This document shows positions 11,957 through 24,240 of a stretch of 64,000 nt of DNA, piece by piece. Under the pieces are notes generated by a model, which did no database searches, had not been told where the DNA came from, and was given only the letters and a program-made list of their open reading frames with translations. The DNA comes from Annona cherimola (lineage: Eukaryota > Streptophyta > Magnoliopsida > Magnoliales > Annonaceae), in assembly GCA_030490835.1 (NCBI GenBank), contig CM059972.1:11438264-11502263 (forward strand), read 5' to 3'. The first letter of the stretch is position 1. Each line of letters begins with the position of its first letter. Both the position numbers and the translations under genes were made by a program.

Positions 11957-14900
11957 CTAGAAATCTTCATCCATCTTGAAGACATAATGCAAATTTCCAA
12001 CTTGCAAGCTAGGCATTACAGAGGCCTTCTGATAGTCACCCACCCTTTTCTCGAAGAAGTTGGCTTTTCCTCTGCTTAAGCACAAAAAACCGAAGGCAAT
12101 TGAAATTTCTGGTCAGTAATTTAGAACTAGGACTTCAAAATCAAAACTGCCTTCACTCCAATGATGTACAACAATTAAACATGATGCCCTCCGGAGAAGA
12201 AACAGCCAGGATTTATGAATAAACCTTCCAGTGGGTCCAAGAAAAAAATGTTGGCCCATTTAAGCAGCCCTAGTTCCATCAACTTAGGGGACAACAGCAG
12301 TACATTGCAGGCATCTGTTTTGTTACATGCAGACCTAAAAGGTTGCAAAGTTGCAAGCAAGATTTTCTGGTTTCATACTGCAGCGTACTGCCAAGTGCCA
12401 ACAGAAGGTAATTGATGGACAATGTTCAGATGAAAGGCCATGAGCAGCCAAAAATTGACTAGAGGGGATGAACTCAAAAATTTCGTGGTTGGAGACAACA
12501 AGGAGACCTAGAATGCTCCGTTCTCTACATGCAAGACTGAAAACAGAGAAAGGACAATTGAGATCTCTAAACAAGGTTTTGGGTTATCTGCGTCCAGTTT
12601 CAGCTACAATAAAGAAATTACATATAATATCAACGGAGCATGGTAATATGCTAATGCATCGATGCATCTGGAAACTATAATTTCTCAATTGAGAAAGTTT
12701 CATCCACGTGCCTATGTTTGCTGCATTTGCAAAATCAGGGCCACAACAAATAAAATGTGTCATTTACAATTTCATTTCATAAAAAATCCCAATGAATAAA
12801 TCAACTCATGCATCATGTCGGTAAGTTATTGTCATCTATTGTAGATAAACCAAAACAAGCACACCCTGCAGAAAAACCAACAACAACATCAGGGACATCT
12901 AACCTCCCTTAGCAGCATGCCCCTTCCAAGTATGTTCCCATCACGCAAGGATAAGACTCAGGACACACTGCAGATTCCACTGCTACAGAAGCAGTGATAT
13001 TATTGCCCGCCACACATCAATTTCCAGGCTGGGAGGGGCCTATAACTAATCCCTCCTGGTCCCTTGTCACCATTTGTCACCTGTCTCTGACATCCATCTT
13101 CCAGCAGCAAAATTACTGGTATAGCTACTCAAACAGAATTCTTGAAGCAATGTACATTAGTCATTAGAGACAGGCCCGCTTTTACAGGTACCCAAAGATG
13201 TTTGCATATCAGGGAAATTATCATTACAAAAGTTGCCTCAAAATCATAACAGCAAAGAATGTAATCTGAACACTTACTGCAAGGAAATAAATTCCATCCA
13301 CTCAAATGGGTTCTCTGTATTATACTTCTTAGGACATCCCAGAGAATTCTGACAGCCAAAAACCAACAGGTTGCTTCAGCTGAAGGCATACTTTTAAGCC
13401 AAAGTCAACAAAAAGAAATAAACTTACCAGCAGCCAATCTGCAACAAATTTTATGTACTGGCTCATAAGAGTTGAATTCATGCCAATTAATGCACATGGA
13501 AGAGAATCACATACGAACTCTATTTCTATGTCTACAGCATCAAGCACAATTTGTTGCACCTTTTGCCAGTCCAATGGCTTCTGCAACAATCTGCAAATCA
13601 AAAAAATTCCATCCAATGTTTGAAAATTCAGTTCCACAATGCATTGGAAAAGTGGGTTAAAACTAAAGTCCAACTATACTTTCAGTAGCAGCCACCAGCC
13701 CACCGAGTTGTATTGTGATCCTGAAGATTTATAATTTTATGTCATCAGGAGATCAATCTGCCTTTCAGTGAAACACATTCAAGTATCTGCCTTTCAGTGA
13801 AACACATTCAAGTAATGAACTCAGTAACAGCAAAGAGACTCCTACCACAGACAATCACAAAACTCCTTAAGCAGTAGAGGTAAAAGGAAAGAACAACAAA
13901 TGACCTGTACAAGAGGCAAGCAAAATCACAATGAAGGCCCTCATCTCTTGAAATTAGTTCATTTGAAAATGTCAAACCTGGCATTAAACCCCTCTTTTTA
14001 AGCCAAAAGATGGCACAGAAGCTGAGACAAAAGGGAAAACAGTATTATTAGAAAAGATTATCTTGTCAAAGAGAATATATTGCAAAGGCCAAAAGATGCC
14101 TCTTACCTTCCAGAAAAAAAAATTCCCTCAACACAAGCAAAGGCAACAAGTCTCTCAGCAAATGAAGTAGAGCTGCACATTGGAAGTAGGTCCCATGAAT
14201 AACATTGAAAAGCATGAAATTCTATGCTATCAGCAAAGGACACCAGTACTCAGTATCTATAATCATAATGCAACAAAGGAAATAAATGACCTGATGGCTG
14301 ATGAATTGCATGTGCATGTCCCACATGGGGCACTGCTACATTAAGGAAACTGAAAGCTCCACAAGAGGTAGGTTGCTGAGACACTACACTGAAGGACAAC
14401 TACTCGAGATGCGAACTACACTAGAGTAACATAATGACATCAGATGTCAAAGGAACCACATAAATATTCATAGCTCTGATCTAAACTATTCATCATAATT
14501 GAGGTTAATTCAGTAGAAATATTATTTCATCAAATATGATGAATTCTATGCAATGAAACATTTTGACCTATTTCTGTTGAGAACTGTTTCTGCAGTACAT
14601 TTCTTTCTTACTTGATGATGAACACAATGACGAGGGTGACAAAAATGTCGTGTTATGATATGACTTATAAGGGTGCAACTTGGGCAGGGTTGAGCCCAAA
14701 ATCGATCCGCCGAACCCGATTTCTAATAGTATTAAACCTTGCTTTCTTACAACCCGAGTCCGAAGAACCAAACCAAATGAACCTTTTTTGTAAATATGAT
14801 AGGGTTAGAGTTTGAGTGAACCTGAGCCCGATTTTCCATTTTATATTTATTATAAAATATATTATTTACATAATATCTAAACAATATTTCTTTATATTTG

Positions 14901-17900
14901 TGTATTTTATGTTATTTATATTTGTATTTGAATATGTGTTTGGCATATTGTAATTATATTATCAATAAAGTATATTATTTTTATTTATATATTTTATTTC
15001 TATCATTTACCTTTATGTCCATTAAATTTTCTTTATTTATCTTTTTTTATATTAAATTTTCTTCAAGAAATATTCTTTATATTGCTGTATGTTTTAAAAA
15101 TTTTTAGTTTGACTGTATATTATTATTTTCACTTATATTATTTGTTATTATATATTTATATGAAATTCTAAACCCATCACTCTTAAAAAAAATATAAATG
15201 CATCAACCAAAATTCCAACCCGAAATTAAATCCGAACCAGATCTTCAAAAATAGGTTTCAGGTTTAGATTTTACAATAGGGTAAGGGTTAGGGTTTAATA
15301 TTTTATAAATAAGGTTAGGATTAGGGTTAAAGTGAACCCGAGTTTCATGAGCCCAAGTTGCACCCCTAATGACTTATATATAATAAGATGTACAATATGG
15401 GATTCAACATAGAGAAACTATGGCCAAGGGGTGGCATTTCCCCAACAAACTAAGCAAGAATGATGTGGGAGGAAAAATGAATTACCTCTCAATCCATTTT
15501 AGAGCCCACTTGGCCTTCTTAGTAACACAAGGAATATTTTCTATGGCATTAAATAACCTGTGCTTCTCCTTTGAATCCTTGATGTATGTCTCCAGAAGCA
15601 GGCTATACATCTCTGACAAAAAATGAAAAAAAAATCAATTAAGAATTTTGAACCATTCAAAATGCAATGGCAGAAAAGATTAATTACAAAGCTCTACCTG
15701 AATGAATATTCTCCATAGCAATCTGAAAACCATAGAAAGCTCGAGCCTGCAGTGAAAAAAAAGAAAAAAAGAAAAAAAAAATTCTTTGTCTTAGCAGCTA
15801 GAGGCTTTTATAATAACAGAAACTGATAGGCCTTGGAACTTCTGGTCTCACAGAGCACAGTGGATGTACATATGGTAGTGGTTTGTCATTAACTTCTCAG
15901 ATGAGAAAATATAATATGATATGGTGATCTCATGCCCACATGACAAACTTTATGTAAAAAGAATTATAAAACAAACTAGACTGTTGTACCAGTCTGGTAC
16001 TACATGCCTCAGTAAATGGATCAAAACAGCACCAAACATATCAAAATTAGGAAGTAAACGAATCCCAAGTGCATTAAACAATGAAAATTAGTTTAAATGA
16101 TGCACTTCCTGACCCCTTTGAGATAATTGCAGGCTTAGGAAAAGGCAGGATGATCTATGTAGCAGGTCATTATATTTTTGCCTAGATTATGACACCCTAT
16201 CAGGTCATTTAAATCTTCAAATTCGAGGAAAAGAATTATATGGGGATGGCTCTGTGCATCTTTTGTGCACTAACAATTTGTCCTGTCAATTGGTGGATCA
16301 CATGCAAAATATATCTGAAATAATCAAATGTGCTGCCCATCAAATGAGCATATCAGTCTAGCTGTCAGCCATGAAACACATGAAACAGCCCATGATGCGG
16401 TCCATGTGTAAAAGAAACAGGAAGTGACATCCACTCTAGCAATTTGCCACAGTAATGGACCTTCAGTCATCCTAGCAAAAAAGAATTTATCATTTATTCA
16501 GAGTGTTCAACTCATGTGTAGAACAAGAAATTTAAACACATGCATACAAGAGAAAAATGCAGTTTTGGTTAAGCTGTAACAAAGTGAATATTGAGGAAAA
16601 TGACCTCTGGTATCTGAACATCATTCAAAAATCTTGCACCCAAATTTTCCAAAACAATTCCATCAGATGCTGCAAAAAATGCCAGTACATGGCTTATGAA
16701 ATGTCTTTCAGGATCAGAGAGAGCTTTCCAGTGCTGGACATCATCAGAAAGATCAACCTCCTCAACTGCAATTCCATGAATAAATCATTAAAACAATGCA
16801 GAGAGCTATGTCAGAAATCAGACACTCAGAATATTCTTACAATCTGAATAGTTTACGAAAAAGGAAGAAGGCAACCATTACAAGTTCTTAAATTTCTGAA
16901 TATAACTTCCTAAGAACAAAGAATCCAAAAGCAAACCAAAAACATTGACCAGAATGACAAACAATATATCTTCACCCAAAAAAAGAAAGAAAGAAAAGAA
17001 TTATTTCCAAGGGAACACAAATGAGAAAGGGATATGGAAAAAATGGATGAAGAAAACTGCTTGGAAAGAAAATAAAGAAGCAACGTGAAGAGTATAAGAA
17101 GATAAAATTAAACAAAATAGCACAATGTAAAGGAAGCAAATGACTGGTACAGCTAAACAGAAAATGAATAAAATCTGGATTAAAAAAAATTAAAAGAAAA
17201 CAACTTAGAAAGAAAATAAAAAAGAAATCTAAAGAATAGGAACAAAACACACAAGAAACATGACGAATAAAAAAAGATATAAAAAAATGTGAAAAATAAA
17301 ATAGATATAATATCAATTTGAAAATTAAAAAAATCCCTCAGTGAAGAATGAAAAGCAGAAATTCTTCAGAGTTGCAATGCATGTTAACCTTATATGTTTT
17401 TAAGGTTTACCAAGTGATCCAATAAGTGTTTAGGCATGGATTATCATATATACCACACAATGATTTAAATAGCTTTGACTTACAGCATCTGGCATTCACA
17501 ATGTCTCATAGCCCAGCTTAAACATTACATAACATTAAGAGGAATTGAAGAGAGATGCAGCTAAGAGAATAAGTATCATATACTATCATCAGCCAAAATT
17601 CTTAGGTGGCTCAGGCTATGCTGTGGCGTAAAAGTTACTAAATACATAAAGATTTACAATATGAAAGTTCTAACAGCATTATTACTGCATATGATTAATC
17701 TTTTTTCTTAATGTCCATAAGCATGGGATTATGAAAGGAACAACCATAACTAGTTCCTATTAGTTAGACTTACAGTGAAATTGAAATTTCCAAAAGTTGG
17801 GACATGAGAGGGGAGAGCTGTCCTACCTGAACCACTCAGAGTGGTCCTGGTAGTTAAGGATCTCTATGGTTCACGGTTAGATTGTATCACTTGATTCTTT

Positions 17901-18572
17901 GCAGGCATGCCATGAACAAAATTCATTTCCCATGCATAAATGCCATGTGCTACCATTAGAAAGATCAATTTTATGCCGTTACTACAAGATTTCAGTCATC
18001 CATGCTGGTGTGTGACGAAGGAACTGAATTGTCCACAAAAACACCAAAGAACCTTCGTGGATGTAACAAAACTTTGATGCGGCCATGTGGGTAGTATTCA
18101 AAAGTTTGTAAGCTTAACAATAAATAATCTTCAAAACCGAACTCGATCTGAAAACAGAGCTTTAGCAATATGATAGCCCTCTTCCGTGGTAGAAACATTC
18201 GTATACAAATTTTCCAAAACAACATGTAAAACATTCTACTTCCGACCATATCCAAGCATAATCCACATTCATTCCAACACCCTATAGAAATTAAGAAGTA
18301 CATGAAAAAGGGAAGGAAAAAAAGTAATCCATGAATGAGAAATAAGAGAGGAACAATTTAAAATAAAATTTTAAAAATTTAAAAAGAATGAGAGAGATAC
18401 CAGTCCAGAAACTGGCCACTGCCTTCTTGTACATCTCCCACAACTGCCTATATCTGATAGGGAACATGCAAAACCTCTGAGAATTCTCCATCAGAATCGG
18501 CTCTTCTTCTCCTCCACCTCCACCTCCTCCTCCTTCCTTCTGCAGACACATCTCCTTCCCCAGAGAACCCAT
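11957..18572 (-). CDS. RNR2: Ribonucleoside-diphosphate reductase small (R2) subunit
   Basis: R2 holds the di-iron/tyrosyl-radical cofactor that, with the large subunit, reduces ribonucleotides to deoxyribonucleotides for DNA synthesis in nucleus and cytosol. Nine exons join in frame to 346 aa with GT-AG introns: 18572-18401, 16765-16605, 15746-15698, 15612-15486, 14172-14107, 14021-13905, 13590-13428, 13348-13278, 12071-11957. By alignment to the family the iron ligands are D92, E123, H126, E185, E219 and H222, and the radical tyrosine is Y130 (ENIHSEMY). The C-terminus FKMDEDF is the expected R1-docking tail. The start MGSLGKEM precedes a Gly8/Glu linker and RFCMFPI; M8 or M28 are less likely starts. 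Oddities: W283 replaces the usual Arg of the VADRLL motif (TGG, a possible CGG decay), and V52 stands where Glu is usual in KKAEASFW. Intron 1 is strongly polypyrimidine on the coding strand near 16970-17340. Exon boundaries are inferred from frame and splice sites. Confidence 0.93.
13756..13813. repeat. 29-bp tandem duplication in RNR2 intron 6
   Basis: Two identical adjacent 29-bp units beginning 'atctgcctttcagtgaaac' at 13756 and 13785. Confidence 0.9.
14668..15368 (+). mobile_element. Non-autonomous hAT element in RNR2 intron 4
   Basis: Left terminus TAAGGGTGCAACTTGGGC, right terminus ending AAGTTGCACCCCTA. A perfect 8-bp target duplication ATGACTTA flanks it (14660-14667 and 15369-15376). 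It is 701 bp with no transposase. The 3' subterminal part carries 'gggttaggg'-type repeats like those of the full-length element at 19469-24362; the A/T-rich interior matches the 0.7-kb copies at 25423 and 26712 but not the big element. It lies between exons 5 and 4 of the minus-strand reductase gene, far from either splice site. Confidence 0.92.
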
Positions 18573-19468
18573 CTCCTTCCCCCAAACCCAAACCCCTCCT
18601 CTCTTACTCTTATCTCGTTCTAAAACCCTTCCAAACCCCTCGTGCAATCGCTCGCAACAGACAAAATCTCCCTCTCCTCCTCTGTTTGTCCTTTGTGAAT
18701 GGTTTGGATATATGGCTTGGATTTTCAAGTACGTGGTACAACGATCTGCCGGACGGCATTACCGCGCTTTCGGGACTCGGAACGACTCAATGGACCCACT
18801 CACACGGCTACTCCTCTCACGCGTGCGGAAGATCTTAACCGTCCACCAAAACATCGGATGGAGAGGGCACAAATAAATACTCCAATCCGGACCGTTCATT
18901 CCATTTATAAATTGAAATTGGTTGATTATGCCCAGGTAATGAAAATTTCATGTATTTTGGACCACCCATCACAACGTGGCCGGAAGCTTTTCGTGCAGCT
19001 GAAACTATTCTCAACCGGTTGTATTAGATCATTACCATTATTATTATTACTGCTAATACTGTTACTATTATTATCATCATTATCATCTTCTCCAATTTCA
19101 AACAAGAAAAAACTAAATAGAACCCAAGGAGCGTAAAATTCCATAAAAGGTGATGGGACCCACTAACCGATGTAACCAATTACCGTTACTTCTCGCGCCA
19201 CTCTCCACCGACCACCGTTGCTCCTCACGCAAGCTTCCACGCCGCAAAGGGGCGAGCCCAACTCGACTGCATAGAAATCCCAATATGTCTAGTGAAGAAT
19301 AAAAATTATGCAATGCTGTCCTTTCGGCAAAGAGAGGAACAAAAAAAAAATATTGAGACATTGCCCATTATTTACGCATATTACTTTTATTTTGAAAATT
19401 CCCTGACGAAATAGATAACACTCTTGATGTCACATGGTAGTATCAGACGAAAGGAGGAGGCTTTTGGA
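18573..19468 (-). promoter_or_regulatory. 5' flank of RNR2
   Basis: This is the region upstream of the reductase start codon, GC-richer than its surroundings. The part from about 19095 outward has a diverged inverted copy at 52466-52760, detected through 'gtcgagttgggctcgccc' and 'tagtgggtccca' blocks. A TATA-like TTTATAAAT on the minus strand near 18903-18910 is too distant from the ATG to assign confidently. The flank ends at the hAT target duplication at 19461. Confidence 0.45.
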
Positions 19469-19810
19469 TAGGGGTGCAACTTGGGCCGGGTTCGGCCCGA
19501 ACCCGGCCCGCCGAACCCGCAGTTTGGCAGTGTTAGATCTGCCCATTCTCCAGCCCGAACCCGATTTCTCGGGTTGAACCCGAGACCGATTTGAAATCGG
19601 TCTCGGTTTCGGGTTGATGAGAACCCTAACCCGTTCAACCCGAACCCGAATTCAACGCTGATAGTATATTAGCGATTTTTCCTGCGATGGTCGATGGATG
19701 CCCTGATTTCAGATTTCCCCCCCAAATTTTCCTGTCTGCCAAATCCAATCTTCCCGCTACGGCACTGCCCACAGGCCACAGCCCTCTCCAGTCTCCAGTC
19801 TCCAGTCTCC

Positions 19811-20102
19811 ACTCTCTAGAATCTAGCTCGGGCGTTCTCCTCTACCGGCAGCAAATCTCGGCGAGACGGCGACTGCGATTAGCTTCTGTCGTCCAGATCC
19901 TCCTTCACCAGCTCCGACGTCGGCGAGCTCGTCCCGGCTACGGCACCAGCAGCAGCACTCTCTAGAATCTAGCTCGGGCGTTCTCCTCTGCCGGCAGCAG
20001 ATCTCGGCGAGACGACGACTGCGATTAGCTTCTGTCGTCCAGATCCTCCTTCACCAGCTCCGACGTCGGCGAGCTCGTCCCGGCTACGGCACCAGCAGCA
20101 GC
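19811..20102. repeat. 146-bp tandem duplication inside the hAT 5' region
   Basis: Copies 19811-19956 and 19957-20102 both begin 'actctctagaatctagctcg' and differ at only about three positions. The sequence is GC-rich and could derive from the leader of the captured receptor gene or act as a promoter; neither is shown. Confidence 0.9.
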
Positions 20103-20199
20103 ACCTAGCACCCAGCACGGCAGCCGCAGTAACGACGGGCTAGTCGCCCACCGCAGCTGGCACCTTCTCGTGCAGCCGCGCTTCATCATCTTCCTCAGT

Positions 20200-20760
20200 T
20201 CCTCTGATGTGGCCGCACTGATTTCCTTCCGTTCATCATCCATCGATAGAGATCCAAATCAACTTTTGCGGAATTGGGATCCCATCTCCCCAAATCCATG
20301 CTCCTGGAATGGAGTCATCTGTTCCAAGCCTGACCAACGGGTGGTCGCACTCAATCTCACCAATGTCAGCCTCGTCGGTCTTCTCTCCATTGACCTTCTC
20401 ACGCGTCTGGAAAACCTCCAGAATGTGAGCGGTGAGCCTCGGAGGGAATTCCTTCTACGACAGCCTATCCACCACCAACGCTACTCCGCCGCCCTGTAGC
20501 TTCCAACTTCTGGATCTTTCATCCAACAACTTGTCTCAATCCATCCCGCCAGCATTCCTGTAATCCTGCAACCATCTCGTCTCCCTCAACCTCTCCAGCA
20601 ATTCCATCTCCGGCGGTCTTTTCCTTTTCCCTCCATCGCTTTCCCAGCTCAATGTCTCCCGCAATCAGATTTTGGATTCTCAGCTATTGAACTATTCGCA
20701 CGAACTGCCAGAATTTTTAGTATCTCAACTTGTCTGCCAACAAGCTGACAAAACAACAAC
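20200..20760 (+). pseudogene. Captured N-terminal fragment of a BRL1-like LRR receptor kinase
   Basis: A reading frame through 20170-20435 gives an LRR N-terminal domain: DVAALISFRSSSIDRDPNQL, then the NPCSWNGVIC cap motif, then VVALNLTNVSLVGLL. After a frame change near 20430 it continues as SLGGNSFYDS, LLDLSSNNLS and, past a stop near 20562, VSLNLSSNSISGG, LSQLNVSRNQI and (another frame) YLNLSANKLT. The order and wording fit the ectodomain start of BRI1-like brassinosteroid receptors (BRL1/BRL3). No transmembrane or kinase part is present. At least two frame breaks and a stop make it non-functional as a receptor. It sits wholly inside the hAT element, upstream of the transposase, so it is best read as a captured host gene fragment. 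Confidence 0.8.
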
Positions 20761-20886
20761 TATTTTGGTGGAAAAATCTTAATTCAATTTGTTAATAAAT
20801 TTCATTAGGATCAAAATATTCCTGAAAATTTGTGGTGATCTTGAATATGCTATAATCTTGACTAGCTTTGTTTTTCAATTTCTCAG

Positions 20887-20988
20887 GTGGGTAAGAAACT
20901 ATCAGAACTAATTCGGGATTCAGGTGCGCAGGCATCACTGCATCAAGAATTGAGCACGACAGTCCACGCTGCCCACCTCTGTAATTAG
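20887..20988 (+). other. Possible captured exon or 5' UTR exon of the transposase
   Basis: A pyrimidine-rich tract and acceptor 'tttctcag' precede a 33-codon open frame (VGKKLSELIRDSGAQASLHQ and 13 further residues, then TAG). It reads like coding sequence but I do not recognise the source. It may be a second captured fragment or a non-coding leader exon of the transposase gene. Confidence 0.3.
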
Positions 20989-21351
20989 CTTTCCTTTTAT
21001 AACTGTCATTTCGTTTCAGTCCTTAAATTATTTTTTTCCATTTCGTAAGTTAGAACATGATTTGATTTGCATGCTCGTATGAAACACCTCATCTTAGTAA
21101 ATTCATGAAATCTTAGATATATTTTTTGGGCTTTTGCCCAACAAAAAATTATTTTCAAATTCTAAATCGGGCAATTTAAGGCATGCATTTGGTATAAAAG
21201 ATCGGCATTTTATGATTTTAAGGCATGCATGCTTGTGGTAATATGTATTGGTTGATATTGATATAATGTAGGAAGAATTATTATAATTGAAATAAAAATA
21301 TCTAACTGTGATTATATGTTATGAAAATGATATCTAGGTGGTTAATAAAAT

Positions 21352-23539
21352 ATGGACGGTTCAAGTAATATGCAAGACAAGAATAGTGAACAAGAGATCG
21401 ACAGTGAGCAAATAAAAAATACAACAACTGCTTCAAACACTATTGATCTTACAGAAAGTTCGGATGCAAACGAGCCTCTTCTCAAGAAGAAAAAAGGATA
21501 TAAATTTTCATCACCAGTTTGGGAAGAATTTGAAAGGATTTTGGACCAAAATGGAAAAGTGGCATGGGGAATTTGTAAGTATTGTAAGATTAAACTTAAG
21601 TGTCCAAGTACTCAAGGAACAAGCACATTAACTAGACACTTAAAGTTATGCAAGTATAATACCAACAAAAGAGCTAAGGGTCAGCGTTTGTTATCATTTC
21701 AAACAGTAACTGATGATGGTGGAATGGTTATGTCAAATTGGAAGTTTGACCAAGAAGCTTGCAAAAGAGCAATGGCAAGAATGATCATTCTTGATGAATT
21801 GCCGTTTAAATTTGTTGAAAAGGAAGGGTTTAGAGAATTTTGCAAAGTTGTGCAGCCACTCATCAAACATGTTTCAAGGACCACAATTGTCAAAGAAATT
21901 TTCAAAATATACATGTTAGAGAAGGCTAAATTACGAAAGATTTTTAGTGAGGATGTTCGGCGTGTATGCTTGACAACAGATTTGTGGACTTCAAATCAAA
22001 ATATTGGGTATTTATGTTTGACTGCTCATTTTATAGATTCTAATTGGACTCTTCAAAAGCGTATTCTTAATTTTTGTATTCTTCCTTCACCACACACGGG
22101 GGAAGCTATTGCTAACGCAATTGAAGAATGTTTGAATGATTGGAATATTGGACAAGTGTGTACCCTTACTGTTGACAATGCATCAGCCAATGATGTTGCG
22201 CTAAACACTTTGCGTTTAAATTTAAAAATGAAGAATGCTCTCTTTGGGGATGGAGAATCTTTACATGTCCGTTGTGTTGCGCACATTTTAAATTTGGTTG
22301 TGAAAGAGGGAACCGAACAAATCAAGGATTCCATTGCTCGAATTCGTAATAGCATAAAGTGGGTCAAGAGTTCTCCTAGTAGAGAACAAACATTTGGAAA
22401 ATCTTGTGAAAGTGTTAGAATTTCGACTAAAATGTCTTTGTGTTTAGATGTGCCAACACGTTGGAATTCTACATACTTGATGTTGAAACATGCTCTACCC
22501 TTTGAAATGACTTTCAAACATCTTGAAGTGAATGATGCAAGTTTTAGAAGCTCTAGTCCACCTCTTGAAGAAGATTGGAACCATGCCAGAGTCCTTTGTG
22601 ATTTCTTGGTTTTGTTTTTTGATGCTACTGAAATCTTGTCGGGTACTAAATATGTCACTTCCTCATATCATTTTCCTCAACTTGATGCAATTCAAGATCG
22701 ATTAAAGTCATTTCCAGCCGAGAATGATAATCCTATCCTTCTTCACATGTGCAACAAAATGAAGGAAAAACTTGCAAAATATTGGGGTTCTGTTGATAAG
22801 TTCAACATTTACTTGCTCATTGCGGTAGTGTTTGATCCACGATACAAGCTAGGCTATTTGGAATTTTGTCTTAGTATTTTCCTTCCTGCGGATCAGGTTT
22901 CTACATTATCAAAGAAAGTGTATGATAAAATGGTTGAATTATATGGATCTTATAAATCTGGGTCTACTAGTAGTACTACAAGTTCTTTGTCTGAAGCGAG
23001 CGGGGCACCATCCGAATCAAAGAATTCAAAATGGAAGCTGTGGCAATCTATGAATAGCAGTAATGTTGGAGTTATCACAAATGAAATTGATGCCTATTTA
23101 AAAGATCCAGTTGAGAATGAAATAGAACCATTTGATATTTTAGCATGGTGGTCAACGGCTACAAAATACAGGATTTTATCTTTTATGGCAAAAGATATTT
23201 TGGCTATTCCTGTTTCAACAGTTGCATCAGAATCTGCATTTAGCACTGGAGGACGTGTTCTTGACCAATATCGTAGTTCATTAACACCCATGTTGGTTGA
23301 GTGCCTAATTTGCTCTCAAGATTGGTTGAAAGCATCTCCAGTCGATTTAAATTATGAAGAATTTGTTGATCAACTAGACAAATGCGTAAGAGGTAAAATA
23401 TATTTTTCTATGTTTTAATCATATCCCTTACTCTTAACATTATTTTTAATGCCAATATTTATTTTTTTCAGATGAAGTTTCTCAAACGTCGGGAAATGCT
23501 GCTTCAGGATCGTTACCACCTATTCCATCAAGAAATTAA
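21352..23539 (+). CDS. hAT transposase, BED zinc finger (RICESLEEPER/DAYSLEEPER type)
   Basis: Two exons, 21352-23392 and 23472-23539, join in frame to 702 aa. The donor AGAG|gtaaaa and acceptor tttcag|ATGAAG give an end ...KCVRDEVSQTSGN...PSRN; without splicing the frame stops at 23416-23418 (688 aa). Features: acidic N-terminus; BED finger C75, C78, H96, C100; RNase H-like core with D210 (CLTTDLWTS) and D275 (LTVDNASAND); the RCVAHILNL and DVPTRWNSTY motifs; FDPRYK; and a C-terminal hAT dimerisation domain (WWST...YRILSFMAKDILAIPVS, ASESAFSTGGRVLD) containing the third acidic residue. The start is the first Met in the frame, preceded by an A/T-rich leader. No internal stop is seen. It would cut and paste this element and its 0.7-kb relatives with similar ends. 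Diverged host-domesticated relatives exist, but the terminal repeats around it argue for a live-type transposon gene. Confidence 0.93.
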
Positions 23540-24240
23540 TTTACAGGAGGTATTATTTATATATTTGAATATATATGCATATATATGCTCTTTAAGTTTA
23601 ATTGTACAAAATGACGTCGATTTTGTGCATTTTTTTTAGGGAAAAAAGAATTTGGCTTAGCGGACGAGAATAATAGAAGACAAGAAGAATGAAGACTGCG
23701 TGGAAAATTAAAATGTTTTATGTTGTTATGTCGCAGTTGCCAATTTAAGTTAAATGTTGTAAATTGGTTATTGGAATTTAAGACTAAAGTTGTAGACTTG
23801 GACCTAACTTGGATGTTGTGATTTGAAGTTGTATTTTTGAACTTGTTATAATCTTATTTGTTTTGATATTATTGTATTTTTGGGATTATTTTCTTTTCTT
23901 ATGATTGATATTATAAAGTTTGTCTTATGGTCGGATGCTAATATTTTTATATATGATTGTGATATTCATGTTAAATTGCAGGATGTACAAAGGGTGTACT
24001 TCTATATTCATCAAAATATGGTTGCTATTCAACTTAATGCGAAGAGAATGCCCAAAACAGGTTTTTCTTCTTAATACTCTTAAATGGTATTTAAAATTTT
24101 CTTGCTTTCTTCTAATAAATTGTTATTTTAGATTTTTTTAGCAATATTTTGTGATTCAATGAGTGTAGGATATATATTTATAGTAACATGTCAACCCGAA
24201 ACTCAACCCGAAACTCAACCCGAGCCCGAATTTCAAAAAT

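Noticed and set aside
12175..12680. Extra exons within RNR2 intron 8
   Set aside because: Frames here do not match R2; the last exon is found at 11957-12071 and joins exon 8 in frame.
18699..19144. Overlapping frames on both strands upstream of RNR2
   Set aside because: No start context, domain or splice support; they lie in the reductase 5' flank.
19191..19200. E2F-like site TCTCGCGCCA upstream of RNR2
   Set aside because: Plant RNR genes are known to use E2F, but this one differs from the consensus and lies about 620 bp from the ATG in a diverged repeat; not enough to call.
22053..22658. 201-codon minus-strand frame
   Set aside because: Antisense shadow of the transposase exon.
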